From the NCBI GenBank assembly GCA_903867305.1, contig CAIPQU010000166.1, positions 1 to 38,466 on the forward strand: a stretch of 38,466 nt of DNA, given 5' to 3'. Position 1 is the stretch's first letter. Each line of letters begins with the position of its first letter. Shown here in pieces: positions 1-9,324 of the stretch. The translations under genes and the position numbers were made by a program. Below the pieces are notes generated by a model. That model worked only from the letters and a program-made list of their open reading frames with translations, did no database searches and was not told the DNA's origin. This DNA comes from an uncultured beta proteobacterium (lineage in GTDB: Bacteria > Pseudomonadota > Gammaproteobacteria > Burkholderiales > Burkholderiaceae).

Positions 1-170
1 CCACCAATACCCGCCAAAACACCCTCACGCATCGTTTTCTTAGCAAGAGGCTTGATTCTTTCTACCAAAGCGTCTCCAGCATCAATGTCCACACCAGCAT
101 CTTTATATGACAAACCCTTTGAGCGGTCATTTTGAGAAGTATTTGAATCGTTATTTGTCGGATTTGACAT
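1..170 (-). CDS. purM: Phosphoribosylformylglycinamidine cyclo-ligase (AIR synthetase), N-terminal part
   Basis: The gene encodes the cytoplasmic enzyme that closes the imidazole ring of AIR from FGAM with ATP in purine synthesis. Only the first 56 codons are in the window; the rest lies beyond base 1. Translation from the ATG at 170-168 gives a polar N-terminus followed by [20 protein letters not shown], the family's characteristic N-terminal motif, and then a region rich in small residues (EGVLAGIGG). An AGGAAT ribosome binding site sits a few bases upstream of the ATG. The gene is divergent from the permease gene at 224, with 53 bp between them. The identification rests on this N-terminal motif alone. 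Confidence 0.9.
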   Translation of the reverse strand, partial: MSNPTNNDSNTSQNDRSKGLSYKDAGVDIDAGDALVERIKPLAKKTMREGVLAGIG

Positions 171-223
171 ATTATTCCTGTGGAATCGGTAGAATGAGAT
201 GAATCTAATTAATAGGGTTAGCA

Positions 224-1240
224 ATGTCAGATTTTATAACAAGCTTTATGCAAATCATGACGCCTTTTTTGGCGGCGTTCATTTTCGCTTATATTTTAGA
301 GCCTCTTACCAAAAGATTAATCAATGTTGGATTACCCCGTGCTTTAGCTGCTTTATGTTCACTCTCCATTGGTGTATTAGCAAGCATCATCATTTTGATG
401 CTCTTATTGAGTCTCATCAACCATGAATTACCACTGATCAAAACACAGTTCCCTATTTGGTTGAAAAGTGCTCAAGAATGGATTGAACCAAAACTAGAGA
501 GTTTTCATATCTCACTTGATTGGAATATGATTCGGGATCAGGCGCAAAGCACCATTTCATCAAGAATTTCTGATAATGCGAATACCATCGCCACCAAATC
601 ACTTGGCGCGATTCTGAAATCCTCAGGCTCAGTGATTAGTTTTTTTGCCAACACCGTGTTAATACTATTTGTTTTATTCTATTTATTACTAGAGTGGGAC
701 AAATTTCTCAGCATCGTAGGGGCTCTAGTTCCCGTTAGGTTTCGTCAAACCTTCTTTATGCTGACTAAGGAAGTCGATGTGTTGCTATCCCATTATTTAC
801 GAGGTCAAATTCTTTTAATGTTAGTCTTAGCTTGTTTCTATAGTATTGGACTTAAGTTTATCGGCTTAGAAAGCGCTTTCCCGTTAGGGGTATTTACTGG
901 ATTAGTCGCATTCATTCCTTACATTGGATTTATGTTGAGCTTTATACTGTCTTTGCTAGCAACAATCCTTCAATTTGGGCCTGGAAATGCTCTAATTGCT
1001 GTTTTGGTTCTTTACGGCGTTGGCCAACTTCTAGAAGGTTTTTTTCTGACTCCTCGATTAGTTGGAGAGCGTATTGGCCTTCATCCAGTTGCCGTATTAT
1101 TCGCTTTAATGGTTTTTGGTCAAATGTTTGGTTTTTTTGGGGTTCTTCTTGCTTTTCCTATGTCAGCCATTTGTTTAGTTGCAATTAAATATTTAAAAAA
1201 TCGTTTTCTATCAAGCGAATGGTTTAATACAAATTCATGA
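224..1240 (+). CDS. AI-2E family transporter (PerM-like permease)
   Basis: This is a polytopic inner-membrane protein of 338 residues belonging to the PerM/AI-2E exporter family, whose substrates are mostly unknown. Visible features are hydrophobic segments near residues 9-27, 40-65, 135-160 and a cluster from about 200 to 330. The family-typical stretches [16 protein letters not shown] near the N-terminus, FIPYIGF near residue 230 and a C-terminal [15 protein letters not shown] motif (about 265-280) are present. The N-terminus is short: only 12 residues precede TPFL, so the first membrane span common in relatives seems reduced. An in-frame TAA at 206-208 rules out a longer start in this frame. 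The stop overlaps the hda start (ATGA at 1237-1240), indicating translational coupling. Confidence 0.9.
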   Translation: MSDFITSFMQIMTPFLAAFIFAYILEPLTKRLINVGLPRALAALCSLSIGVLASIIILMLLLSLINHELPLIKTQFPIWLKSAQEWIEPKLESFHISLDWNMIRDQAQSTISSRISDNANTIATKSLGAILKSSGSVISFFANTVLILFVLFYLLLEWDKFLSIVGALVPVRFRQTFFMLTKEVDVLLSHYLRGQILLMLVLACFYSIGLKFIGLESAFPLGVFTGLVAFIPYIGFMLSFILSLLATILQFGPGNALIAVLVLYGVGQLLEGFFLTPRLVGERIGLHPVAVLFALMVFGQMFGFFGVLLAFPMSAICLVAIKYLKNRFLSSEWFNTNS

Positions 1241-1986
1241 TCGGTATGACAAGTAAAAATTCCCAACAATTTACGTTAGACATTCTGGTTTCACCAGAAC
1301 CAAGCTTAAGTAATTTTGTCCTGTCCAAAAAGGATAAAAAATCCAATTTAGAGTTAATGGGCCTTTTAAAAAGCTTAGTTCATTTTTGGGAAAATCCTTC
1401 AAATCCAAATCCTGAGCTAGAGATTATCTACATCTGGGGTCCTACTGGTTCAGGAAAAACACATTTACTAAAGGCCCTAACACACAGCGCTATAGAAAAT
1501 GAAGTAAGTACCTGCTATCTTGAGCCAGGAAGCACGCTATGGAGCTATCTCGACTATGGAAATATGCTGGTTCATAAGGTTTACTTGATTGATAATGTCG
1601 ATCATTTAAAAGAAAATGAACAAAAATCATTCTTTCGCTTGCTGATAGAAGCAAAAGAAGATGAGGATATCCTGATCGTTGCAACCGGCTCTCAAGCCGT
1701 TAAATCTCTTTCTTTACGCAGTGATATTGCGTCTCGACTATCATCTGGAATCAACTTTGAATTACACACCTTACACGACGATGAGAAAATTAAAGCCATT
1801 AATGAATTTGCTAGCGCCAGAGGAATTACATTCCCAAGCGATATTGCCCCATGGCTCATTGAACATTTTCATCGCGACCTACCTAGCTTGATCAGTTTAA
1901 TTGAGGCCCTTGATCATCATTCTTTACAAACCAAAAAATCGATTACTTTAGCTTTTGTAAGAGATCTTTTGAAAAATAAAATTTAA
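1237..1986 (+). CDS. hda: DnaA regulatory inactivator Hda
   Basis: The product is a DnaA-like AAA+ protein of 249 residues without a C-terminal helix-turn-helix DNA-binding domain, which fits Hda. With the DNA-loaded beta clamp, Hda stimulates hydrolysis of DnaA-bound ATP and limits re-initiation at oriC. The Walker A motif GPTGSGKT is at residues 68-75, and a Walker B-like LIDNVD is near residue 118. An N-terminal QQFTLDI segment (about 10-16) resembles the clamp-binding motif of E. coli Hda. The start chosen overlaps the permease stop (ATGA); a second ATG three codons later (1246) is equally possible. The family is clear; the Hda rather than generic DnaA-homolog assignment rests on length and the clamp motif. 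Confidence 0.9.
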   Translation: MIGMTSKNSQQFTLDILVSPEPSLSNFVLSKKDKKSNLELMGLLKSLVHFWENPSNPNPELEIIYIWGPTGSGKTHLLKALTHSAIENEVSTCYLEPGSTLWSYLDYGNMLVHKVYLIDNVDHLKENEQKSFFRLLIEAKEDEDILIVATGSQAVKSLSLRSDIASRLSSGINFELHTLHDDEKIKAINEFASARGITFPSDIAPWLIEHFHRDLPSLISLIEALDHHSLQTKKSITLAFVRDLLKNKI

Positions 1987-1989
1987 GCA

Positions 1990-2673
1990 ATGGCTCATCC
2001 ACCGACAGTACTAGCCTTATTTGATTTAGACAACACTCTTTTGCCCATCGATAGCGATCATGAATGGGGTAACTTTTTGGTCGAAAAGGGTGTCGTCGAT
2101 GCATTAGCCTATAAAAAAGCCAATGATTACTTTTACTCAGCCTATAAAGCTGGGACACTCAATATTGATGAATTCTTAGAATTTGCATTAAAGCCCCTTG
2201 CAAGCCATCCAAGAAAACAACTAGCTTCATGGCACGATGAGTTTATGCGTGTCAAAATCGAACCTCATATTCATACTAAGGCACTCGACCTTGTTAAGCT
2301 TCATCAAGAGCAAAATCATTTGTGTTGTGTTGTAACAGCTACAAATAGTTTTGTCACTCGGCCGATTGCGAAACGTTTTGGGATTGATCATTTGATTGCT
2401 ACAGAACCACAAATTAACTCAGAGGGCGAGTTTACTGGAAAGGTTCAAGGTTTACCAAACTTTCAATCCGGAAAAGTGGCTCATGTGGAAGCTTGGCTTA
2501 AAGAACAAGATCTTAGCTTTGAGAGCGTCTTGAATAGTGTTTTCTACTCAGATTCTTTAAATGACTTACCTCTTTTAGAAAAGGTAAAAGAGCCTATCGC
2601 CACCAATCCAGATCAACGACTGCAATCACTTGCGATCGAACGTTCTTGGAAAATCATTCATTTATTTGCATGA
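1990..2673 (+). CDS. HAD superfamily IB hydrolase (SerB-like phosphatase)
   Basis: This is a 227-residue haloacid dehalogenase-type phosphatase. Motif I, FDLDNTLL, gives the nucleophile and general acid as Asp12 and Asp14. Motif II is the TATNSF segment (about 116-121). Motif IV is YSDSLNDLPLL (about 187-197), with the two metal-binding aspartates. The cap insertion between motifs I and II and the overall pattern match subfamily IB, which includes phosphoserine phosphatase relatives; the actual substrate cannot be read from sequence. The gene starts 3 bp after the hda stop, and its own stop overlaps the pcnB start (ATGA at 2670-2673), so it sits in a hda-HAD-pcnB transcription unit. Confidence 0.9.
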   Translation: MAHPPTVLALFDLDNTLLPIDSDHEWGNFLVEKGVVDALAYKKANDYFYSAYKAGTLNIDEFLEFALKPLASHPRKQLASWHDEFMRVKIEPHIHTKALDLVKLHQEQNHLCCVVTATNSFVTRPIAKRFGIDHLIATEPQINSEGEFTGKVQGLPNFQSGKVAHVEAWLKEQDLSFESVLNSVFYSDSLNDLPLLEKVKEPIATNPDQRLQSLAIERSWKIIHLFA

Positions 2674-4082
2674 TCAAAAAACTTATCCGCCGTATTCTTG
2701 GCAAAAAAGATGTTTCGAGTTCGAGCGCTTCTCAGAAAAAATCTCCTCGAGAGATTCACTATAAACAGCATCAAATTAATCAAGGTCATATTTCTAAGAA
2801 TGCAATGAAGGTAACTCATACCCTGCAAGCGGGAGGATATGATGCATTTATTGTGGGTGGTGCCGTGCGTGATTTAATTTTAGGAATCGTGCCCAAAGAT
2901 TTTGATGTCGCAACCAATGCGACCCCAGAACAAGTTCAAGCTTTGTTTAGAAAATCGCGTCTCATTGGGAGACGTTTTCAAATTGTCCACGTCACTTTTT
3001 ACGGTGGGCATAAACCTGAAATTATTGAGGTCTCTACATTTCGTGCAATGATCAATAATGAAAGTGAGCACATTAATGAAAGTGGTCGCATTCTCAGTGA
3101 CAACATCTGGGGAACACAATCAGAAGACGCGACACGGCGTGACTTCACGATTAATGCGATGTACTACAACCCCTCCAATCAAGTTGTCCTTGACTACCAT
3201 GGTGGGATGAAAGATATCAAAGAAAATTTAATTCGCATGATCGGTAATCCCACGCAACGTTTTCGTGAAGACCCGATCAGAATGTTGCGTGCTGTCAGAT
3301 TTGCAGCTAAGACTGGCTTTAACATTGAAAAACATACTTTAGAACCGATTGCTGAATTAGCACCGTTAATTCATGACGTTCCTAGTGCGCGGCTTTTTGA
3401 TGAAATCTTAAAATTGCTCATGTCAGGACATGCTTGGGCTTCCTTGGAGGCACTTCGACATGTTGGCTTAGGCCAAGGACTTCTTCCTATGATCGATGCG
3501 ATTATGCAACAAGATGGCGAGAACAGTTTTGCAAAAATAGCACTGAATCGGACCGATGAGCGAGTCCAATTAGGGAAATCTATTTCACCAGGATTTTTAT
3601 TTGCAACCTTGCTATGGCATGAAGTCTATCTTGGATGGCAAAATGAAATGAACACAGGTAAACCACAGATACCTTCTCTTCATGATGCGATCGATCAAGT
3701 TCTTGCCAACCAACGTGAAGTATTCGCTATACAACGGCGTTTTGAAACAGATATGCGTGAAATTTGGAGTCTTCAACCTCGCTTTGAAAAACGCGTGGGG
3801 AAAATGCCGCACCGTTTATTAGAGTCTCCGCGATTTAGGGCTGGATACGATTTTTTATGTTTAAGGAATTTAGCTGATGAAGTTCCATCACTATTGACGG
3901 ATTGGTGGGAAAAGTTTCAAATGTCTGCCCCCCAAGAAAAAGAACAATTAATGATTTCAGCAAAAGAAGAAACCCAACTAAATCCTTCAAGTACTCTTGG
4001 AAAATCTAGGCGAAGACGGCGTAGAGGCCCTAAACAACAAGAAATGAACAATTTTTCGGATGACTCTCAGCAAGCTTTGTGA
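2670..4082 (+). CDS. pcnB: Polynucleotide adenylyltransferase (poly(A) polymerase I)
   Basis: This gene encodes a class II nucleotidyltransferase that adds poly(A) tails to RNA 3' ends and so promotes RNA decay. The start at 2670 overlaps the preceding stop (ATGA) and gives 470 residues; an upstream in-frame ATG at 2646 would lie inside the HAD gene. The head domain contains GGAVRDLILG and KDFDVATNA, the catalytic signature with its DxD pair, followed by the RRDFTINAM and REDPIRMLRAVRFA motifs that define the PcnB/CCA-adding superfamily. The length and the basic C-terminal tail favour PcnB over a CCA enzyme. The tail includes six consecutive arginines (about residues 450-456) and probably contacts RNA; the N-terminus is also lysine/arginine rich. 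Confidence 0.94.
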   Translation: MIKKLIRRILGKKDVSSSSASQKKSPREIHYKQHQINQGHISKNAMKVTHTLQAGGYDAFIVGGAVRDLILGIVPKDFDVATNATPEQVQALFRKSRLIGRRFQIVHVTFYGGHKPEIIEVSTFRAMINNESEHINESGRILSDNIWGTQSEDATRRDFTINAMYYNPSNQVVLDYHGGMKDIKENLIRMIGNPTQRFREDPIRMLRAVRFAAKTGFNIEKHTLEPIAELAPLIHDVPSARLFDEILKLLMSGHAWASLEALRHVGLGQGLLPMIDAIMQQDGENSFAKIALNRTDERVQLGKSISPGFLFATLLWHEVYLGWQNEMNTGKPQIPSLHDAIDQVLANQREVFAIQRRFETDMREIWSLQPRFEKRVGKMPHRLLESPRFRAGYDFLCLRNLADEVPSLLTDWWEKFQMSAPQEKEQLMISAKEETQLNPSSTLGKSRRRRRRGPKQQEMNNFSDDSQQAL

Positions 4083-4130
4083 AATTTGTTTAAAGTATGT
4101 TAATCCATGCCTATATGAGGGGTATTTTGA

Positions 4131-4649
4131 ATGGCAAAAGCATTTATCGGTTTAGGTGGCAATATTGGTGACACGAGACAAATTTTGACAGATGCTGTGA
4201 TTTGTCTTGCGCAGATTCCATCTATACAAATTGATGCGAGAAGCTGCTTCTATATCAGTGCGCCTGTTGATGCACCAGGAAGCGACTACATCAATAATGT
4301 GATCTCGATCACAACCTCCTTAGAGCCATTGCATCTTCTTCGAGTGTGTCAATCTGTAGAACAACATTTTGGCAGAGAGCGTCCCTTCGAAAAAGCACCA
4401 CGTACGCTCGATATTGATCTATTAACCTATGAAGATGTTAACTACCATGATCCTGAGCTGACAATTCCACATCCTAGAATCGCTCAGCGTATGTTTGTTC
4501 TCTTACCGCTTCTAGAAATTGCCCCTGAAATGGAAATCCCCCCTTATGGAAAACTAAAAGATCGGTTACCTGACTTATCTTGGCAAAAAATCGAAAAGTT
4601 ACAAAACCAACAATGCCCATTGGGTGGCGAATCAAATAATCCCCATTAA
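4131..4649 (+). CDS. folK: 2-amino-4-hydroxy-6-hydroxymethyldihydropteridine pyrophosphokinase
   Basis: HPPK transfers pyrophosphate from ATP to 6-hydroxymethyl-7,8-dihydropterin in folate synthesis. The 172-residue product has the expected N-terminal FIGLGGNIGD segment and the diagnostic RERPFEKAPRTLDIDLL block (about residues 83-100), which carries the Mg-binding aspartates and the ATP/pterin contacts. The HPRIAQRMFVLLPLLEI stretch (about 118-134) is also typical. A GAGGGG ribosome binding site lies upstream of the ATG. The gene follows pcnB by 48 bp and precedes panB by 49 bp on the same strand, so two vitamin/cofactor genes adjoin. Confidence 0.95.
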   Translation: MAKAFIGLGGNIGDTRQILTDAVICLAQIPSIQIDARSCFYISAPVDAPGSDYINNVISITTSLEPLHLLRVCQSVEQHFGRERPFEKAPRTLDIDLLTYEDVNYHDPELTIPHPRIAQRMFVLLPLLEIAPEMEIPPYGKLKDRLPDLSWQKIEKLQNQQCPLGGESNNPH

Positions 4650-4698
4650 TCAATAATAATTCGTTATATTCGAGTTTCAGCAAATAGTAGGTGGGAAT

Positions 4699-5523
4699 AT
4701 GTCATATATAGATTCGAACGAAACAATTAAAGCATTAACGATCAGTTCATTGCATAAGATGTATCAAGCTGGGGAAAAGATCACTAGCTTAACCGCTTAT
4801 GATGCTAGCTTTGCTACCATGTTTGACCAGATTGGTATCGATATTATTTTGGTTGGAGACTCCCTTGGTAATGTGATTCAGGGGCATACCTCGACTATCC
4901 CAGTTCTTATACAAGATATGGTTTATCACACTAGTTGTGTTAGCAGAAATATCAAACGATCTTTCCTCATGGCTGATATGCCATTTGCATCATACGCAGA
5001 TCAATCCCAGGCCCTCATGAATGCTGCTCTGCTAATGCAGGCTGGTGCCAAAATGATTAAATTAGAAGGTGGTGCGTGGTTAGCGCCAATTGTTGAACAT
5101 TTAGTTCGCCAAGGAATTCCCGTCTGTGCACATTTGGGTTTAATGCCTCAATCTGTCAACACGCTAGGTGGGTTCAAAGTTCAAGGTAAGTCTGAAGCTC
5201 AATCTGAACTCATGATCAATGAAGCGAAGATATTAGAAAATGCAGGGGCTCAAATACTTGTATTAGAAGCGATTCCTTCCAAACTTGGAAAAGCTATTAC
5301 TGAAGCGATTTCTATCCCTACGATTGGAATCGGTGCCGGTGTAGATTGCTCTGGACAAGTACTAGTGATGCATGATGCATTAGGTGCCTTTCCAGGTCGC
5401 CAACCAAAGTTTGTTAAAAATTTTTTGGCGAATACCGGAACTATCGAGAAGGCGATTGAACTTTATATCGCTGAAGTTAAGTCAGGAGCATTTCCAGCTC
5501 CTGAGCATTGTTTTACTAATTAA
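4699..5523 (+). CDS. panB: 3-methyl-2-oxobutanoate hydroxymethyltransferase
   Basis: PanB makes ketopantoate from alpha-ketoisovalerate and 5,10-methylene-tetrahydrofolate, the first committed step toward pantothenate and CoA. The protein has 274 residues, close to the usual 260-280. Visible motifs are LTAYDASFA (about 31-39), VGDSLGNV with Mg-binding Asp54, ADMPF with Asp93, and [14 protein letters not shown] near residue 210. A GGTGGGA ribosome binding site precedes the ATG. Its 3' end overlaps the convergent dnaJ by 8 bp (5516-5523). Its position beside folK is metabolically sensible because the reaction consumes a folate cofactor. Confidence 0.96.
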   Translation: MSYIDSNETIKALTISSLHKMYQAGEKITSLTAYDASFATMFDQIGIDIILVGDSLGNVIQGHTSTIPVLIQDMVYHTSCVSRNIKRSFLMADMPFASYADQSQALMNAALLMQAGAKMIKLEGGAWLAPIVEHLVRQGIPVCAHLGLMPQSVNTLGGFKVQGKSEAQSELMINEAKILENAGAQILVLEAIPSKLGKAITEAISIPTIGIGAGVDCSGQVLVMHDALGAFPGRQPKFVKNFLANTGTIEKAIELYIAEVKSGAFPAPEHCFTN

Positions 5524-6655
5524 AAAAACCTTTGACGCGATCGATCCATCCTCTTTCTTGAGGATTATGTTTGCGGCTATCCGTTTGCAGGCTTAGGTCA
5601 AGATCTTTAATCAACTTACGTTGTTGTTCGTTTAACTTCACTGGAACTTCGACTTGTACGTGAATGTATAAGTCCCCAGGAATAGACGCACGGATCCCCT
5701 TAATGCCCTTCCCTCGCAAGCGATAAGTCCGTCCTGTTTGAGTTCCCTCAGCCACTTCAAAACTAGCTTTGCCCGCCAAAGTTGGTACCTGAACCTCACC
5801 ACCTAAACACGCCGTTGCAAAAGAAATCGGCATCTGAAAGTGAAGGTCATCCCCGTCACGCTCAAATACTGTGTGAGGTTTAATATGGACCTCAACATAT
5901 AAATCTCCAGCTGGACCATGATTGATTCCAGGCTCACCATGCCCTGTCAGTCGAATCCTCATTCCATCTTCAATTCCTGCAGGTATTTTGACTTCAAGAG
6001 TTTTTTGTTGCTTGATCTTACCTTCGCCATGACATTTTTTACATGGCTTAGGGATAAATTGACCATTTCCGCGACATTTTGGACAGGTCTGCTGCATGGA
6101 AAAAAATCCTTGCGACATGCGAACTTGCCCCTGACCATTACAGGTCGAACAAGTTTCTACTTTTGAACCTGGCTCTGCCCCAGTGGAGCTGCAAACTTCG
6201 CAATCACTCCAGCCAGGAATACGTATTTGTGTTTCATGCCCCTTTGCAGCTTCTTCCAAAGAGATTTCCATGCTGTAGCGTAAATCGCCGCCACGATAAA
6301 CCTGTGGTCCAGCCCTACCACCACGAGCGCCACCACCGCCAAACATATCTCCAAAGATGTCCCCGAAAGCATCAGCAAACCCACCAAAACCTTGGGCTCC
6401 AGCTGCGCCAAAGCCTCCCATACTCGGGTCGACTCCAGCATGGCCATACTGGTCATAAGCTGCTTTTTTCTGAGGGTCAGAAAGCATCTCGTAAGCCTCT
6501 TTGGCTTCTTTAAACTTTTCCTCTGACTCTTTGTTATCAGGGTTGCGGTCAGGATGATACTTCATCGCCATTTTTCGATAAGCTTTTTTTATCTCATCGT
6601 CACCGGCGTTTTTAGGTAATCCTAAGACATCATAAAAATCTTTTTTTGTCGCCAA
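5516..6655 (-). CDS. dnaJ: Chaperone protein DnaJ (Hsp40)
   Basis: DnaJ delivers unfolded substrates to DnaK and stimulates its ATPase. The 379-residue protein contains an N-terminal J domain with the HPD motif (about 33-35), a Gly/Phe-rich linker (about 75-115), a zinc-binding region with four Cys repeats (about 150-215) and the C-terminal substrate-binding domains. Three zinc repeats are canonical ([24 protein letters not shown]); the first, CEVCSSTG, has Ser where Gly is usual. The start is a TTG (6655-6653) with AAGGAA five bases upstream, giving [11 protein letters not shown] after Met, the expected DnaJ beginning. It is last in grpE-dnaK-dnaJ, and its stop lies inside the end of panB. 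Confidence 0.96.
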   Translation of the reverse strand: MATKKDFYDVLGLPKNAGDDEIKKAYRKMAMKYHPDRNPDNKESEEKFKEAKEAYEMLSDPQKKAAYDQYGHAGVDPSMGGFGAAGAQGFGGFADAFGDIFGDMFGGGGARGGRAGPQVYRGGDLRYSMEISLEEAAKGHETQIRIPGWSDCEVCSSTGAEPGSKVETCSTCNGQGQVRMSQGFFSMQQTCPKCRGNGQFIPKPCKKCHGEGKIKQQKTLEVKIPAGIEDGMRIRLTGHGEPGINHGPAGDLYVEVHIKPHTVFERDGDDLHFQMPISFATACLGGEVQVPTLAGKASFEVAEGTQTGRTYRLRGKGIKGIRASIPGDLYIHVQVEVPVKLNEQQRKLIKDLDLSLQTDSRKHNPQERGWIDRVKGFFN

Positions 6656-6684
6656 AGCTATTCCTTAAATAAACTACCAACAGA

Positions 6685-8607
6685 TTACTTTTTATCAACT
6701 TCCTTAAACTCTGCGTCGACAATATTATCATCATGAGGCTGATTTGCCTGAGCCGTATTGCCACCCTCAGCCTTTGCTTTCTCAGCCATTGCTGCATAGA
6801 CCTTTTCACCCAGCTTTTGGCTTACCTTACCCAACTCCTCTGTTTTGGCCTCGATATCATCTTTATCAGAACCTTTCGCAGATTCTTCAAGCGCTTTCAA
6901 TGCAGCTTCAATTTGCTCTTTTTCACCCGCATCTAAAGATGCGCCATGCTCTTCAAGCGATTTCTTCGTGGAGTGAACTAAAGCCTCGGCTGTATTTCTC
7001 GCATCAACCAATTCTCTTAACTTACGATCTTCCTCAGCATTCTCTTCTGCATCTTTGACCATTTTTTGAATCTCATCTTCTGACAATCCAGAATTTGCTT
7101 TAATCGTAATCTTATTTTCTTTTCCAGTCGCTTTATCTTTTGCACCAACGTGCAAAATGCCGTTGGCATCAATATCAAAGCTCACTTCAATTTGAGGTGT
7201 TCCACGACTTGATGGTGGAATTCCCTCTAAATTAAACTCACCGAGGGCTTTATTCGCAGAGGCCATTTCACGCTCACCCTGAAAGACCTTAATCGTTACA
7301 GCGGGTTGATTATCTTCAGCCGTTGAGAAGACTTGTGCAAACTTCGTTGGAATCGTCGTATTCTTTTTAATCATTTTGGTCATGACACCACCAAGTGTTT
7401 CAATGCCTAGCGAAAGTGGTGTGACATCTAATAAAAGCACATCAGTACGATCTCCAGCTAAAACAGCACCTTGGATAGCAGCACCAACTGCTACAGCCTC
7501 ATCTGGGTTAACGTCTTTGCGTGGCTCTTGTCCAAAATACTCTTTTACTTTCTCTTGAACTTTTGGCATACGTGTCATACCACCAACCAAAATCACATCC
7601 TGAATATCTGTTAAAGATATGCCGGCATCTTTCATCGCAACACGGCATGGCTCGATCGTGCGAGCAATCAAATCTTCTACTAAGGATTCTAATTTTGAGC
7701 GTGTCATTTTGATATTCAAATGCTTAGGGCCTGAAGCATCAGCAGTAATATAAGGGAGGTTAATCTCTGTTTGCTGACTAGAGGACAACTCAATCTTTGC
7801 TTTTTCTGCAGATTCTTTCAAACGCTGCAAAGCTAATACATCTTTTGATAAATCAACGCCTTGATCTTTTTTGAACTCAGTAATAATGAAATCAATAATG
7901 CGCTGATCGAAGTCTTCTCCACCAAGGAAAGTGTCCCCGTTAGTTGACAAAACTTCAAATTGTTTTTCACCATCAACATCAGCGATTTCGATAATAGATA
8001 CGTCAAAAGTACCACCACCTAAGTCATAAACCGCAATCTTCCGATCGCCGCCCGAAACTTTATCTAAACCAAAGGCTAACGCTGCAGCGGTAGGTTCATT
8101 AATGATGCGCTTAACATCTAGGCCTGCAATTCGACCAGCATCCTTCGTGGCTTGTCTTTGACTATCGTTGAAATATGCTGGGACAGTAATTACGGCTTCA
8201 GTTACTTCTTCACCTAAATAATCTTCTGCCGTTTTTTTCATTTTACGTAAAACTTCTGCAGAGATTTGAGGGGGAGCTAATTTATTACCTCTCACCTCAA
8301 CCCAAGCATCACCATTGTCAGCTTTAGAAATCGTATAAGGCATTAAATCAATATCTTTTTGAACTTCTTTTTCAGAGAATTTTCTTCCGATTAATCGTTT
8401 CACAGCATATAAAGTATTTCTAGGGTTAGTTACCGATTGACGTTTTGCTGGTGCACCTACCAAAATTTCTCCATCTTCCATGTAAGCAATGATGGAAGGA
8501 GTTGTTCTCGCACCTTCTGCGTTTTCAACAACCTTCGGTGTGTTTCCCTCAAGAATTGCTACACATGAGTTCGTCGTTCCTAAGTCAATTCCAATAATCT
8601 TGGCCAT
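6685..8607 (-). CDS. dnaK: Molecular chaperone DnaK (Hsp70)
   Basis: This is the ATP-dependent cytoplasmic Hsp70. Its 640 residues match the usual length. Visible features are the N-terminal phosphate-binding loop [12 protein letters not shown] (5-16), [10 protein letters not shown] (about 171-180), [11 protein letters not shown] (about 195-205) and the [11 protein letters not shown] segment (about 342-352). The conserved [14 protein letters not shown] linker precedes the substrate-binding domain, and a charged tail ends in [11 protein letters not shown]. An AAAGGA ribosome binding site precedes the ATG. A sigma-32-like promoter lies 36-61 bp upstream, so dnaK can be heat-induced on its own as well as with grpE. 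dnaJ follows by 29 bp. Confidence 0.98.
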   Translation of the reverse strand: MAKIIGIDLGTTNSCVAILEGNTPKVVENAEGARTTPSIIAYMEDGEILVGAPAKRQSVTNPRNTLYAVKRLIGRKFSEKEVQKDIDLMPYTISKADNGDAWVEVRGNKLAPPQISAEVLRKMKKTAEDYLGEEVTEAVITVPAYFNDSQRQATKDAGRIAGLDVKRIINEPTAAALAFGLDKVSGGDRKIAVYDLGGGTFDVSIIEIADVDGEKQFEVLSTNGDTFLGGEDFDQRIIDFIITEFKKDQGVDLSKDVLALQRLKESAEKAKIELSSSQQTEINLPYITADASGPKHLNIKMTRSKLESLVEDLIARTIEPCRVAMKDAGISLTDIQDVILVGGMTRMPKVQEKVKEYFGQEPRKDVNPDEAVAVGAAIQGAVLAGDRTDVLLLDVTPLSLGIETLGGVMTKMIKKNTTIPTKFAQVFSTAEDNQPAVTIKVFQGEREMASANKALGEFNLEGIPPSSRGTPQIEVSFDIDANGILHVGAKDKATGKENKITIKANSGLSEDEIQKMVKDAEENAEEDRKLRELVDARNTAEALVHSTKKSLEEHGASLDAGEKEQIEAALKALEESAKGSDKDDIEAKTEELGKVSQKLGEKVYAAMAEKAKAEGGNTAQANQPHDDNIVDAEFKEVDKK

Positions 8608-8642
8608 AATATTTCCTTTTCAATGATCTGTATATTCTGTAA

Positions 8643-8668
8643 ATAAGGGGTATCTCTAACTTTTCAAG
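8643..8668 (-). promoter_or_regulatory. Sigma-32-like heat-shock promoter for dnaK
   Basis: On the minus strand CTTGAAA (8668-8662) is followed after 11 bp by CCCCTTAT (8650-8643). This is close to the RpoH consensus CTTGAAA-N(11-16)-CCCCATNT, with a full match in the -35 box and one mismatch among the conserved bases of the -10 box. The predicted transcription start is about 30 nt before the dnaK ATG. Confidence 0.75.
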
Positions 8669-8690
8669 AGCAGAATCAAAATTCTTTACG

Positions 8691-9221
8691 CTATTTAGGC
8701 TGACTGACTGTCACTAAAGCAGGACGTAAAACTCGGTCGGCAATTAAATATCCCTTTTGAAGTACCGTAACTATGGTGTTAGCTTCTTGATCAGAAGGAA
8801 CCATGGAGATTGCTTGATGATGGTGCGGGTCAAACTTAGCTCCAACCTCAGGATAAATTTCTACAATTTTGCCTTTTTCCAGAGCACCTTTCAATTGCCT
8901 CAAAGTTAACTCCACACCCTCTTTTAACTTGGCAATATCCTCATTATGGTGCTCCATTGCTGCATGCATGCTGTCCATTACAGGTAACAAATACTCGGCA
9001 AAACTCTCAATCGCAAATTTATGTGCTTTGGCAACATCCTCCACGGCGCGACGCCGAGTATTTTCTGCTTCAGCCTTTGCTCTTAAAAAAGAATCCTTAC
9101 TTTCATTTAATAATTGGGTCAACTGCGATACTTGGAGCTCCAAAGATGTTTCTGGGTTAGCAGAATTGGAAGTGTCTGGCACAGGGGTTTGATCAGGCGT
9201 TACTTTATTTTCTTCAGTCAT
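8691..9221 (-). CDS. grpE: Nucleotide exchange factor GrpE
   Basis: GrpE releases ADP from DnaK and resets its substrate cycle. The 176-residue product has a low-complexity acidic/polar N-terminus (1-30), a long alpha-helical coiled-coil region (about 30-100) and a C-terminal beta domain. The signature region contains [18 protein letters not shown] and ends with [20 protein letters not shown], typical of GrpE C-termini. The gene is upstream of dnaK on the same strand with an 83-bp gap that contains dnaK's own heat-shock promoter. The ATG at 9221 has no strong Shine-Dalgarno sequence. A sigma-32-like promoter lies about 52-78 bp upstream. Confidence 0.96.
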   Translation of the reverse strand: MTEENKVTPDQTPVPDTSNSANPETSLELQVSQLTQLLNESKDSFLRAKAEAENTRRRAVEDVAKAHKFAIESFAEYLLPVMDSMHAAMEHHNEDIAKLKEGVELTLRQLKGALEKGKIVEIYPEVGAKFDPHHHQAISMVPSDQEANTIVTVLQKGYLIADRVLRPALVTVSQPK

Positions 9222-9272
9222 TTCAATAATTTAGGGGATTTAGATTAAATAATTACTACTCTATACATTGAA

Positions 9273-9299
9273 GTTATAGGCACTCAGACTAATTTCAAG
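9273..9299 (-). promoter_or_regulatory. Sigma-32-like promoter for grpE
   Basis: On the minus strand CTTGAAA (9299-9293) is followed after 12 bp by CCTATAAC (9280-9273). The -35 box is a full match to the RpoH consensus; the -10 box is a partial match. It lies in the hemH-grpE gap at a suitable distance from the grpE ATG at 9221. No CIRCE operator was found here. Confidence 0.55.
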
Positions 9300-9324
9300 C
9301 CCTTCAGACAAAAATAACTGGAGA

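Noticed and set aside
6079..6513. 144-codon plus-strand open frame opposite dnaJ
   Set aside because: It is a shadow of dnaJ, with His/Gln-rich composition and no recognisable domain.
9273..9299. GAGTGCCTA upstream of grpE resembles half of a CIRCE operator
   Set aside because: The required TTAGCACTC partner nine bases upstream is absent; the bases there are part of the sigma-32-like -35 region instead.
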